Part shown: positions 49,061 to 61,085 of the stretch, piece after piece
Layout of the letters: each line of letters opens with the position of its first letter
How positions within the stretch are numbered: the stretch's first letter is position 1
Assembly: GCA_038503035.1 (NCBI GenBank)
Contig: JAVSML010019020.1
Span: forward strand, 1 to 64,000
Reading direction: 5' to 3'
DNA: 64,000 bases
Origin: Crocodylus rhombifer
Lineage: Eukaryota > Chordata > Crocodylia > Crocodylidae
The notes under the pieces: model-generated
Database searches by the model: none
Told to the model about the DNA's origin: nothing
What the model saw: only the letters and a program-made list of their open reading frames with translations
Made by a program: the position numbers and the translations under genes

Positions 49061-50410
49061 CTTAGTTATGACAGTTAATTCTCACTCCATAGTTTCTTAG
49101 ACTCTTTTCTTTAATAATATGAGAGAAATGCTTTTTTCCTACTTTTTTTACTACTCTGTAACCTTTAAGGCAGTAGGTTGGTTGAGAATTTTCCCTATTA
49201 CAACTTCATTGCGTTTATATTTGATCCAGTGTCTAGTTTAAGGTGATTAAAATGTAGTTCCAGGGATAAATATTATAAGTAAAATGAAACAGAAACACAT
49301 CTGTGAGTTGCCAGAGCTCCATCTGGTGTGCAGGTGCTGAGGAGCTTTGTTTTTAAGACAGCTTGTAGGATTTCCAAACATGCTTAGCGTGTACCTAGCT
49401 GTGTTCCCATTCTCACCTGAAGGGTGGGAATTGCAAAAGTGCTTATTACTGGCTGAACTCTGGTCATAATCATGTTTGAAATCCCCTCTCTATAGGCAAA
49501 GTCCCATGCAACTGAGAGCCTGTGTCCCCTGGCACACAGTTAGCTTATTTTCAACAGTTAAGCCCCTGCCTTTCCATGGGATTTGGGGAGGAGAGTGCAT
49601 ATTAGGGTTTGGTGTGGGAATTCCTTTTAAACTTATTCATTTTAAACTTTAAGATTAATATAAGAAACTGGAGCTCTGCTGCATCCTTTAGTGATTGTGT
49701 TGCTTCATGTGTATTAGAGGCCCTTAAAGCATTGTTGAAATTATTATGGATACCATATTATCTCATACGTGCATGTCCCCAAAGAGAAAGCACACCTGGT
49801 TTTGAAAGGCAAAATACATTAAAGATTTTTTGAGAGACATGTTTGCATAGAGCAGGGACAGAGCCTAATATTCAGTTAACTCAGCCTGCCTTTCCTGCAT
49901 AACTAAAGCCAGATCTTTAGCTGCTACTGAAGACCAGTCTACGCTGTTCATAAACTGGATCTATGATTTTGAAAAAGGCTAAAGAGTTTGAGCTACAAAA
50001 TTAAAGTGGGTATGAATTAGAAAGACTAGCAGCAACAAGCAGACAGCAGAATTTCCCCAAGAAAGGCTGGCTTTGTTTAGTGGAACAACAAGACCAATAA
50101 AAAGGAGAGACAATTGTTAAGATCTGTAGAGTGAAGAACACTTGACTCCCTCAGCCATCTGAATAGTAATACCACAGCTGCTGCACCATGGAGCAGCAAT
50201 CAAACCAGGGTGCTTCCGTCCCCAGCCAGAAAATCAGCTTCCCCACTTAATACACGTACCCCAGTTTTGGGGGCCTGATTTTGAGGAAAAGGTGTGTGTT
50301 GTGTATGGGAATTACTTCAGTGCTCTAAGGTGGCAGTCAGGGTCATGATTCTACTATGATGGGCTCAGTAAAAGGAAGTCCATGTGCTGCAGGACTCCCT
50401 GGGTTTTGGC

Positions 50411-50711
50411 CATGGGTGACTGGTGCCACCTCAGTCAGGAGGGGCACATGTCCCCCAGTGACCAGGGGGGTGTCCCCCATGGCCAATCACGGGACAGCCA
50501 ATTGCTGCAACCACTTCCGGGAGTGGCTGCAGCTGCTTCTGGGAGCGCAATGGTGCTCCACTCCCCAACCGGTGCTTGCTGGGGGGGCACTGCCGCTCTC
50601 GCCTGCCCCCCCGCCCATCGTCTAAGCGGTGAGTGTGGCTGGTCAGGGGGTGCACCAGCGCTCTCAGGGGCTGCACATGCACCCCCGTGCACCCCCTATG
50701 CATCGCCACTG
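50411..50711. mobile_element. GC-rich DNA transposon, perfect 8-bp TSD
   Basis: GTTTTGGC flanks the segment (50403-50410 and 50712-50719). The right end ATGCATCGCCACTG is the complement of a CAGTGGCGATGCAT terminus. The body is GC-rich and shares GTGCACCCCC motifs with 1279-1630. The open frames across it are spurious. Confidence 0.7.
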
Positions 50712-52049
50712 GTTTTGGCTAATGTGTTACACTTTCACCGTTCCTACAGGATGGCATTAATTCAGCTCTGAAGCACCTTACTTGACACACTGCAGGTGGG
50801 CAGTGAGTGGTCAAAGATAATGTGATTTCAAAGGATCACTTTCTCCTCTAACATGTTATCTCTGCAGGCAGTTCAGCCCTAAACTGTCATGCCACTAAAG
50901 ACTTTATTCATCCCTTTCTCTCTACACTTATACATGTACCTTTATTCACATGAACAATGGAATGACTAATAACTTAAGCTGTACAAATGAGGAGCAAAGC
51001 AAGATATTAGTGGTAATTTTCACTGTCAAGCTAAGTTCCACCTTAGGTCAAAACGCTACTGAGCTGCATAGGCATGGCTTACCATGCCTGTTACATTCAG
51101 AGATGGCCATAAAGGACATTTTGCAGTGTACTGTCAGAGCTTTGATTCTTTCTTAGCAAATTTGAATGTATCTTTTGGCAACTGAAAGTATGGAATTCTT
51201 TTCTATTTTCTTTGTTTTCTTTTTATACCTTCCACAGCTCTTATTTGACTGAACAGTGTGCAACTCTAGGACACTGTGAATTATTCCTGGTCTGACACTT
51301 AAATCTAGTTGTTATTGCCAATGACTACTTCTGAAGATTTCCCTTCCACCCATTGCTTATGGGTTTTTTCCAATTGTTTGAACTATAGCAGGATTGATAG
51401 TTTTTAAATCTAGTGGGCACTCCAAGTTCTCTAGATATGAGTGATCTAACTAAACAAAACATGGTAGCCTGTTAGTTTGCAAAACTGAATTTCAGTGTGG
51501 TTTCTTTGTGTTGTGTGTGGATGGTAACCATAATAATTTTAATGTTGCACAAAGATGAAGTGGTTTTCAGGTAACATTTTAGGAGTGGTATCAAGGTGAT
51601 ACCAACATGGATTCCATTGGGGGGAAAGTATGAAGGTGATGCATTGCATACCGGAGAGCAGTAATCTTTGTCATCAAAATATGAAATATTTGATTTAAAA
51701 CAGAGCAGTCTTTTTTCTTTTGCTAATTTATGCTCTGATATTAATTGCATTCTTGGCTTTTCCAAAGTCCACTGAACTCAATGGAAAGCTCCTCATTGGG
51801 TTAGGCACCAGATCAGGCTCTGTATTATCTCTTGATTATGCTTGCGGGGAGCTGAGACATCCGTGTTTCTCCAAAGTTGTGTTTGTTTTGTTGTCATCTG
51901 CTCTTATGTCCAGCCCATTTTTTGTTGTTTTACTCTTGAGTCCTGTCTGATTGCCCGCTCTCTAGGGCTGGCACTGGCTTCTTGTTCCATTCCCAGTACT
52001 GCTTAACATAATGGGGCCCATGACTGATATCCCTGGATGCTCCTATAAT

Positions 52050-52330
52050 ATTGATTGTTAACCAGGGTACCATGGCCAAGTGGTAGATTTGCAAATACCT
52101 ACACGTGGTTCACAAGATAAACCCAGAGATTTCAAAATAGGAATCTAGAGTGTCAAAAACACTCTGACCTATTGTAGTTTTTCTGAGGTCTTTGGAACAG
52201 AAGAGTTGCTCTCTTACTTTTTTCTGTAGTCAAGAAATGAGTGACAAGAGCTGGAATTTTCCAAAGGATGCCTTGAGTCTGCGGAGTGCCCTGAGTCTAC
52301 GAAGATTGAGAGCCACTGTTCCAAGTATAA
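52050..52330. mobile_element. hAT-like MITE, ~300-bp family (copy 3)
   Basis: Left GTTAACCAGGGTACC, right GATTGAGAGCCACTG. The interior shares CACAAGATAAACCCAGAGAT and GATGCCTTGAGTCT with the copy at 33479. The exact edges and duplication are not clear. Confidence 0.65.
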
Positions 52331-53276
52331 ATGATACCAATAATACTTTTAATTGAATACTTCTTGTCTACATCACATTGTGCACCTGCCACTTTCCTTA
52401 ATGTTTAATTTTATGCAAATATGTAACTGGCCTGAATGTCTATAGCCCCTTTCGGTGAGATAAATTGTGTTCAGTGTGCTAAACTATACCAGGCTCTTCA
52501 GAGAGATGTGAGAAACAGAGGAGGTCAATAATGTTTCCACTAATGCATAAATTAAGACAACATGATAGAAGCCTTGTAGTTTAGCATGGAACAAAGTTCT
52601 CATGAAAGCCTTTCTTGTTTTGTTTCATGCCTATAATGCTGCTCTCTGTTTGGCAGTTCCTTAGAAGCAATGCACTGCTGTTAGAGTACAACAGACATTT
52701 TAGTGAACTGACTGGAAGGACTGGTTCTAGTAGGAATTGTGAGGGTCCAAATTTGAACTGGCCAGGAATGGAGGGGCCCATTAGACTCTGCTAAAAATCA
52801 CTTGATTTAAACATTCAACATGATAAAGAAATCTCTAACAGAATGGGTGTAAAGTTTTGGAAAATGACTGAAAAATATGGTAGCACCATGGAATTTTGTT
52901 TGTCTTCTAATAATGCCCAGGTTAAATATACTTGGCTTACAATAATACTTGACCATTAGAACTGATTTTTATTTTGAAAAAAATGGCATTTTCTTATGCA
53001 AACAAATTCCAGTAGAAGATTTTTGACCAATGGTATTGACAATCTCTGTTTTTACTGCTTGAATGATCAACTCAATCCAGGATTTATGAATCAAGTTGGA
53101 TTCTTTTTGATTTGTGCATCAACACTAGAAAATATGGGTTCTCCAGGAAATAATTGGAAAGTTCTTAATAATTCAGCTGCTGGTGCTGCAAGGCAGACTA
53201 GAATCTCTCAGAACAATTTTGGATCTGCATTACCAACAAAAATAAAAAATAAAAAAGCATATAGCCCCTTAATGTC

Positions 53277-53987
53277 CATGTGTGGATCTGGGATTTTTGT
53301 AAAGGGGTATATGAGACAGTGACCAGTGCTGCAGGGGGTGCTTCACCCCTGCTCCCACCTTCACTTCCCATCCTTGACAGAAAAACTGTGCCACGGGAGC
53401 AGCAGCTGGGGACTTTTTTATGTCCCTGAATCAGGTAGGAATCTTCCCAACTGCTCTCTCAGCACTCCTTTGCCTTTTCCTTCCCTCCTGTTTTCCTCCT
53501 CCCCTGCCCACCACTTCTGTCCCCAGCTGCCTTCGGGTGGGGGGAGCTCCAGAGCTGCTCCTGCCCCCTCCTCCAGCTGGGCTGTACATGCTCAGCCAGG
53601 GACAGCAGCAGTGGTAGCAGGCAGGTTCTGTTTCCCTGAGCCTGCTCCCAGGCTGGCAGAGAATAACAGGGAGGACTGGAAAAGGAGAAGGAACCCACCT
53701 GCTGCTACTGTGCCCCAGTTCTAGGCTGAGCCTGACTCTCTGTGCAGCCTGGCCTGGTAGGAGTGGATCTGAAGCTTTTCTTATCCCAAACCCATCTGGA
53801 GACAGCAGCAGCAGTCAGTAGGGGAGGAGGCAGATGGGAGAGGAGGGAACATGCTGCTGAACATAGAGGGAAAGGGATGGGGGGGATTCTTACTTACTTC
53901 TGGGACTTGGAGTTGCTGCTGCTTCCAGAGTGTGGTTTAAAATGACAGTGCAATCATACCACTGTACCCCCTCTGGATCTGCCCCTG
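53277..53987. mobile_element. hAT-like element, 711 bp
   Basis: Right end TCTGGATCTGCCCCTG and left end CATGTGTGGATCTGGG are complementary around GGATCYRG. Flanks TTAATGTC (53269-53276) and CTGATGTC (53988-53995) match at 6 of 8. The body is GC-rich. Its right edge touches the coding-like segment that lies to the right. Confidence 0.55.
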
Positions 53988-53995
53988 CTGATGTC

Positions 53996-54390
53996 TCATA
54001 TGCAGACAGATTGACTTTTATTAGTAGATGTTTTGGATGGGGAATCCAGGAAAAAGATGACAAAGTTGAGATGGAAATACAAAGTGCCCGAGCGAGGGAC
54101 TAACAATCAAGGGATGGGGGAGAGGCGGGGAACGCGACTAGGTTACATACCATACAATGTTAGCCAAGTAAGCCTGGGGGTGGGGGGACGTGGAAGGGGG
54201 AAGGGAAGGGGGGGGTCGCGACGCTTAGCGGGAAAGGAGATAGATAGATACACACATACCCGTTACAGTGGTCTGCGATGTTGAAGGAAGTGGCTCGGAG
54301 AGAGCGTCTCAGTCCATAAACTCCGATCGCGGGGGTCCTCTTTGGGTGGGGGTCCTCTCGATGCAAAGCGAAGCGGGGGGGGCGGTTCAG
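53996..54390 (-). other. UTR-like tail of the orphan segment, with AATAAA
   Basis: Minus-strand sequence after the stop is pyrimidine-rich, contains a short (TATC)n run (plus strand GATAGATAGATA near 54239) and ends CTACTAATAAAAGTC near 54010, a polyadenylation-type signal 10-20 bases before the hAT element. No poly(A) tract is visible at the end, so a simple processed retrocopy is not proven. Confidence 0.4.
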
Positions 54391-54550
54391 GCGGCGGTGT
54401 CCTCCGGGTCCGGTCCGGCGGCAGCTGGTCTGGAGGGGTCAATGTACTGGTGGTGGCCCGTGATGTGCTCCACGTAGATGTCACGGGACCAGCGGATGGT
54501 GTCGGACACCATGTAATACATGAGTAAGGAAGTCCAATTTTCTAGTTACC
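54391..54550 (-). pseudogene. Orphan coding-like segment, protein unknown
   Basis: On the minus strand an open frame runs MYYMVSDTIRWSRDIYVEHI and on to ITGHHQYIDPSR, then a proline/acid-rich end and a stop near 54391. Codon third positions are almost all G or C, unlike the surrounding intron, which looks like real protein-coding history. Upstream the frame reads only a few more codons (ENWTSLL) to a stop at about 54560, with no convincing splice acceptor. A UTR-like stretch follows it (see 53996-54390). I do not recognise the protein. It could be a truncated retrocopy, a captured gene end, or part of an endogenous viral element. Confidence 0.45.
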
Positions 54551-55954
54551 TTTTCAACATGAGAAACTTTTAGGTCTTTTAAGGTGTTTGAAACTTACAG
54601 AACTAAAGGGGACAAAATATTGATGATACTAAACCTTGGACATGCAGAAAAGCACCATATGTTGTTGTGTTTGGAGATAATATAGTCTTTTCATAGTTTA
54701 TTTAATTTTGAAAGAAACTGTGTCCCAACATTTTTGTCCCAGGTAAATTCCCCATGCTTCAAGTTTTAAGTCCAATACTTAGGAATAAGTTAGAATAGAG
54801 TGGGCAGTGATTGTGAAAGATGAGATATGAAATCTACTAATTTTTCAGTTTGAAATGCCCAGGTGCTCAATTGGTGTATTCATGAACTCTTAACAATTTG
54901 TGTTTCCTGCTTATATTTTCTTGTATGTAATTGATGTTTTAATGACTTGTGGATAACACTTTATTTCTGTTTCCAGTTATAAAGAGGCAATTGGAAACTA
55001 TCAGTTCAGCCCTACACTTTTCTCTAGGACAATAATGTAATAACGGTTTTATTGAAGTAAATTGGTGTTCTGAACTTTTGTTCAGTGTTTGTTGTACATT
55101 TTAAACTTTTTATCTGAGAATATATTTATCTTTCTTGTGTTGAGCCAGCGTCTACTTCAACATCCCCAAGGCCTGAAGCTTCTCTAAATCATCTATCTAA
55201 TCTGTTGCATAAGCTCATCCAAGTAAAATAAAAATTTGGGACATTTAAGCATGTACTGCCAAAGGGAAAACAGGGTTTGTCAAAATGATTCTATTTTTAT
55301 TACGTCACAAGAGCAGTCAGTCGGAACCAATTTTGTTAATTCATTAAATGAGTCCTCGGCTTTTCTGGGAGAAGGAGCTGCAAAAGATCAGCAGGGTGGG
55401 CTTGTCAGCACATTGTGAACTCTTAGATGAAAATTGAGGTTAGTGTTTTATCCTCTAACTCACACCAATTAGCTGCATTATTTCTGGGAAAGTGGAGCAT
55501 GTGTTTCATCTGCTGTGCCTCAGCCTGCCTCTGTTCATGGTGAAAGACACATTAAGCACCTTTTCACTGTTTTCTACTTTTCCCTCCCTAAACACCAAAT
55601 GGCTTTTCTTGTGTTTTCTTCCTGATAGAAATATTTCTCAAAAAAGTGAGGAACAATCTACAAAAAAAGTACCCACAGAAAACAAATGGCCTTATATTAA
55701 TGATTTATCGAAAGAAGCAGAATAGATATGAGTAACTTTTAGTGCCTCCTTCAGACTCTAATGTTGTTTGGTAGCAGCAGTAGAGCTGAGTAAGTAGCTA
55801 TGGCTCATACTTGCTCTTCGAGAGTACTTGAGTAGCCATGGGGTTTGTGTTCTTTCCTGAGGAGACATGATACAAACTGATTTTTGACTCATCAAATGAC
55901 AAAATAAAATACATGGTTGATGTTATTCGCTCCACGCCCCAATATGACATCTGA

Positions 55955-56152
<198 letters not shown>

Positions 56153-56564
56153 TAAGTGTAGCTGTAAATACATTACTGCTACAATGTGACTTGGTTTAGG
56201 AATGTCCATTTTTCCCCCGTCTAGCTGTGTTTTAGATGCAACATCACCATCACAAATAAGGAGTTCTATGATGCTCGTGTGATGGATCTTCCGTGCACAT
56301 GGGCAATAACCAGGTCACTCCAATGCAGGGTAATGGCTGCTTGAAAATATCTGAATATCCTCTCAAAAATCACTGACAGGGCTCGATTTCGATTACCTAG
56401 AGAAAATAAGTCTTGATTTCTCAAAGCATCAGAAGCCCTTGGTTGTACACAATTGCATGCCCGATTTTTTTTACGTGGAATTACTATGACTGCTTAACCA
56501 AATTAGGAGACTGGTGTTAAAAACTGATTTGTGTGCACAGTTGCAATATTGAAATGCAAAACTC

Positions 56565-56640
56565 TAAAACTCTTGGTTCAGAGACGATACCTTTTATTAG
56601 AGCAACTAAGACTTCGCAAAAAAAATCAGCGCGTGCAGAT
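56565..56640 (-). mobile_element. Possible Penelope-like tail fragment
   Basis: TCTTGGTTCAGAGACG followed by ATACCTTTTATTAGAGCAAC resembles the tail at 25541 (GGTTCTTTGGGTAAATGTGA, TCTTTTATTAGACCAAC). Only about 45 bases compare, so this is tentative. Confidence 0.4.
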
Positions 56641-58049
56641 TAGCTGCACAGTTGTGATGGCACTTCTCCATTCATCTCATTTTCTTTTGCTTATTTAAAA
56701 ATTAGGCCCTAAGAAAGGCAATAGGGCTCATGAAAAACAGACCATGTTTAAATATAACCCATTATAACTTGAGTTCTAGAGAATGTCCTGGCCAGCTAGA
56801 GCAGTGTGCTGTCCCAGAACACATGACATTAGTTGGGACAGAAGTAGGACTGAAAACTTCAGTCCCTTTATATAGCAGAGATGGTAGCAATTCCTTTTTG
56901 AGTGGCGCTGGGTGAGATCACAACCCTGGTGAAGTCAGTGGGAGCTTTGCCATTAACTTTAGTAGAAGCCAGGGTTTTACCTTAGACCTGTTTCGCCTTG
57001 GATCTCAATTCATGTAGAGAAGATCTTTTTCCTGAGTGGGAAAGGATTGTGGGAGCCAGAATTTTCAAAATGGAGATCAGCTGCTTATTGAGGTACATAA
57101 TTTTCCTAAAAACCCCTTCCATAGTCCTTCTCCCTTTCCTGCAGGGTATTTGTGTTTTCTAAGTCTGAACCTCTGATAAGGGCTTTCTTTAGAGTTTCAC
57201 AATCTGGGGTACAATTTCCCCTGAGGGTATACACTGAACTTCTACAGGGTATGTGAAAGGAAGGAATGTGAGAGCAGAAGAAGAAAGAGGAAATATAAAT
57301 GGAGGAAAAGGGGAAAAAAATTAAAAGCAAAGAACAGCTTTCCAGTTTAGATAGTGTGGCTTAATGATATAAAGTGTTACCTTTTTATCATCCATAACAC
57401 AGGATTATAGGGGTATACAACAGAGTTTAACCAATTAATGAGGGGAACACCACCCAAAAGAGTTTGAGACTCACTGGTTTGCTTTGCCTCTTGCTATAGG
57501 CTTAACCAATGGGGCCTTATTTTTACTCATTTCCTCAAAGTCCAGCCACTTCTGCTAAGAGAACACAAAGAGCAGTAGCACCTCCATTTCAGTGCAACAC
57601 TTGTCCTTAGAATCTAAGGTCCTTGCTATGGCAGGAGGGAGACATAATGCTCCAAATACTAGTGATTTTTTTTTTAAATGTTTTTATGGTTACAATACAA
57701 GATTAATGGGACATGGCCAACACAGATTTGACCTGACATTTTACAAAGGATCAGCTCAACTCTAAGAGTTTCTAAGGATCTAGTAAAAAAAAATATATTT
57801 CAACAACTGCTATACAATAATTATTACTATGTAGGAGTTGCAATTTTGAACACTGCGATTTTAAAGACTCTGAAGGAAAGTGAAAGCAATCCAATTTTAT
57901 TTTCATTGTCTGAGCTAAAGCAAAACAAAAGGTAAAGGAACAGCAGAAAGAATAAAGAGAAGTTTTAAAAATAAAAAAAATCTAAGGGTTTATAATTGGC
58001 ATGGGAAATAGAAGACGACTGTTTTAAGTATGATTTTCAAGATGACACT

Positions 58050-58272
58050 GCGTGTCTACATGTTCATTTAGTTAGTACTTGCTTAATGAAATTCTAACGA
58101 AATGCCCAGTAACTACAGTTACTATGCAGTAGCACCAGCACACGGGTTTTTTTGTGATGCTTACTGTGCAGTAACTTAATAAAATGGCGCATATTAGCAT
58201 GTTTTTGACCAACACACTACTGAATAGTGTTATTAGGCTACTGCACAGTAAGCGTCTCATGTAGATGTGCCC
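58050..58272. mobile_element. AGN-TSD MITE, short form
   Basis: Right end CTCATGTAGATGTGCCC, left end GCGTGTCTACATG (apparently two bases short), flanked by ACT (58047-58049 and 58273-58275). It shares GTTATTAGGCTACTGC and CAGTAAGCGTCTCATGTAG with the copy at 45693. Confidence 0.7.
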
Positions 58273-60683
58273 ACTGTTTGTCAAAGAATGGATAGATCGG
58301 TTGTGATGGTGCAAAGCAAACAAATGGTAATGGATTTCCATGTCTGAAAAGTTTTGCAGAGTGAAAACCCAGATTCTGAGATCCCCGTGTTGGTAGACTA
58401 GCATGTTTTATACCAGGGCTAATGGAATCAGCATTGGAGGCCCAGTGCCAGACCTACCAATCATTACTGAGGTTGATTAGGACTGAATGCTTGTGGAAGA
58501 ATCACGAGGCATTAAGCCATGTCATATTCTTCTTTAAATCAAGCAGCGCTTAGCCCACAGCATCCTATTGTAAGTGTCAGAAGTGCTGTGGAGAAGTCAG
58601 AACTGGGGGTTCAAGCAGGGCAAAACAGGAACACAAAACAGAGAGTTTGGGTCTTATTCTTGGTCCAGCTGAGCAGCAGCAGCTTCTCCCAGAGTTGCTC
58701 CAAGAACTCTTTCAATTGAGGCTCCCCCCACCCCCTTAAGTTATATATATATGCCTCTTCACAGGTGCATTTTTCCCTTAAGCTTGCAGGTTTTACACTT
58801 GCTTTTTTTCTTCAAGGAGTGGAAAGGATTTGACAAGACGTGTGACCTTGTACATACAGACCTTTACATTAGTTACTGTCAGAAGGGATTTACATTTAAA
58901 AGTCTCAAAGCTGCTTAAGGCTTTCACTCTTGAGTGTAATTCCTGGGATATCAAACTCTGATAGGTAGGACTTCTCATACTCCACTCATTACAAAGCTAA
59001 CACTCCAAGTTAATCAGTCAGTGTGTAATCCTTTGCTTTGTGGATTACTGGAATGCCTTGGTGCCTCGCACAACAGTGTATAGTAATTCTCTCTCCTCCT
59101 CTACCCTTCTGTAATACTATGTTCTCTTGTGTCCTCAGAACTACTCAAATCATTCTGGCTTTCCAAGTGGTGGTTAGGGAAGGGCAAAATCATGCTTACA
59201 CCATAAGAACCTGCTTGCCTCTTCATCCTCATCCAAGAACCAAGCCCTGTGGGTTATGGGCAGCCAATCAAAGGGCCATCCCAAGCCTGTCAGGCTCTCA
59301 TGGCTCAGGCCCACTAGTGTCTGTAGCTAGTGGCACACGGGAGTGGTGTGGCCACCATCTGATTTACCACTTTTGATTCTTCAGCCTGAATGACTGGAGA
59401 CTTGTGGACAGCTGAGGCAACCTCCAGCACAAGTCTGGAGTGAGGCTCGAATTCATGCTCAAACTGAGCGGCCTCACAAGGAGAGGAGCTGACACTGAGT
59501 GAAGTAGGATACATGTGGAGAATGATGGCAAGTGAAGAGCTTTTAGGATTGGATATGTTTTCAAGCTGTCGGAGACTTGGCCAAGCTTCCTCAAGTTTAG
59601 TTATGCCCAGAGGCAATCGGGGAGATAAAAACATCCTTTAGTTCCTTTGCTCAGTATCTGCTAAGCACACAAGGAGATCCTCCTCCTTCCTTCCCAATGG
59701 AAGGTCCCTGTGAGTGCTGTCTTGCTGCACTGTATGTATTGGAGGCAGGATCAACTCTACAAGAGCTAAACTCAGGTCAATGGCTGCAGCTGGAGATGAG
59801 GTTTGGACCTACCTGCAGAGCTTCTCCCTTTGTTTCTGACAAAGGAGGCCCCAACGCATACCTGGCCTCCGAAGAATTTGGGTGTCTACAGAGAGAAGAG
59901 GCGGGGGCAGCCTTTTGGCTTCAGTGCGAATTGAGAAGCTTGAGGTCTGTAGACAAGTTGCTGAGCTAAATGCTTTCTGTGTGCACCCAAGCACTCATTA
60001 GCAGCCTCTGCCATTGTGGCTGACGCAGCTCTTTCTGTCCCGTGGTGAATGGGCTGGCATGCACGTGTCGCTCACTTTGTTCAACAGACTTCATCAAGCT
60101 GCTGCCATCAGTCTCAGCTTGTTGGCAGCTTTCCTTCAGCACCCTCCTCCTCTGTCACTACCCCCCTCCTTCTTCCCAGCTCTAGATGTGGCACTGCTCC
60201 CTGGTACCTTTCCAGCTCCAGCCTTCCCTGGAGAGACCGTGCCCCTTCTTAGAATTGGGCATTCGCCTGGCATCCTTCCTGAGGGAGTAAATCTCCACAT
60301 TGCAGTCTCCTTTTACACTCTCCCCTATCAGCATGCTGTCTCCCTGACAGCTTTGGCCAGTCCACACCCGGCCTGGCTGCCTTTCCCCAAGGCACAGGCC
60401 TCCTTGAATGTCTTTTTTTTCCATCTGCAGGCCAAAAACAGCTTATCCAGCTTGACAACATCCCTTCCAGCAACCAAGAGGTACCCTGTTAGTTTCACAG
60501 GAGCATGTAGGGCACAGGGCCCTGGGTATTCATTGGTTCTATGGTGGTGGTATTTCAGCAGCAGGGCAAAGCTGGGTTGCTGGGAGATACTTATGAACAG
60601 GAAGAATTGGTCCCTAAACAGAAATGTTGTGTGTCTTTTTGAGGCTGGTCTCTCATGTTTCTTCCTGCTTTGTCTTTACACAG

Positions 60684-60917
60684 GTATGTGCCTATTGGCA
60701 TCATGTTCCTTGTCGGGAGCAAGATTGTGGAAATGGAAGATATAACACTTCTGGTGACCAGCTTGGGGAAGTACATTTTTGCCTCGATTCTGGGTCATGT
60801 CATCCATGGAGGAATCATTTTGCCACTTATTTATTTTGCATTCACACGCAAAAATCCTTACAGCTTTCTCTTAGGACTTATAATGCCATTTGCAACAGCC
60901 TTTGCTACTTGCTCCAG
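60684..60917 (+). CDS. SLC1A4: SLC1A4 exon 5 (TM5-TM6 to HP1 edge)
   Basis: This 234-bp exon encodes residues about 266-344. It starts [19 protein letters not shown], then [37 protein letters not shown] and FATAFATCS. The next residues in ASCT1 form the serine-rich HP1 motif that binds substrate and sodium, and they fall in the next exon, outside the window. The acceptor is GCTTTGTCTTTACACAG and the donor is TCCAG|GTGAGC at 60918. The ATCS ending (rather than GTSS) favours SLC1A4 over SLC1A5. Confidence 0.96.
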
Positions 60918-61085
60918 GTGAGCTATTGTGCTTCTTTCTCATACGCAGCCACTGTAAACTAGTTATATTCCATATTTTAATATTTAATATTTTAATTTTA
61001 TTTAGACCCACATATTGTCTTTGGGTTTGCATAGGATAGTGCCTGGGCATACAGTTCCTCCTCTGCAAAGTCAGTTGGACACCGT

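Noticed and set aside
60014..60745. 243-codon plus-strand open frame overlapping exon 5
   Set aside because: Most of it is intron 4, and it reads exon 5 in the wrong frame. There is no domain.
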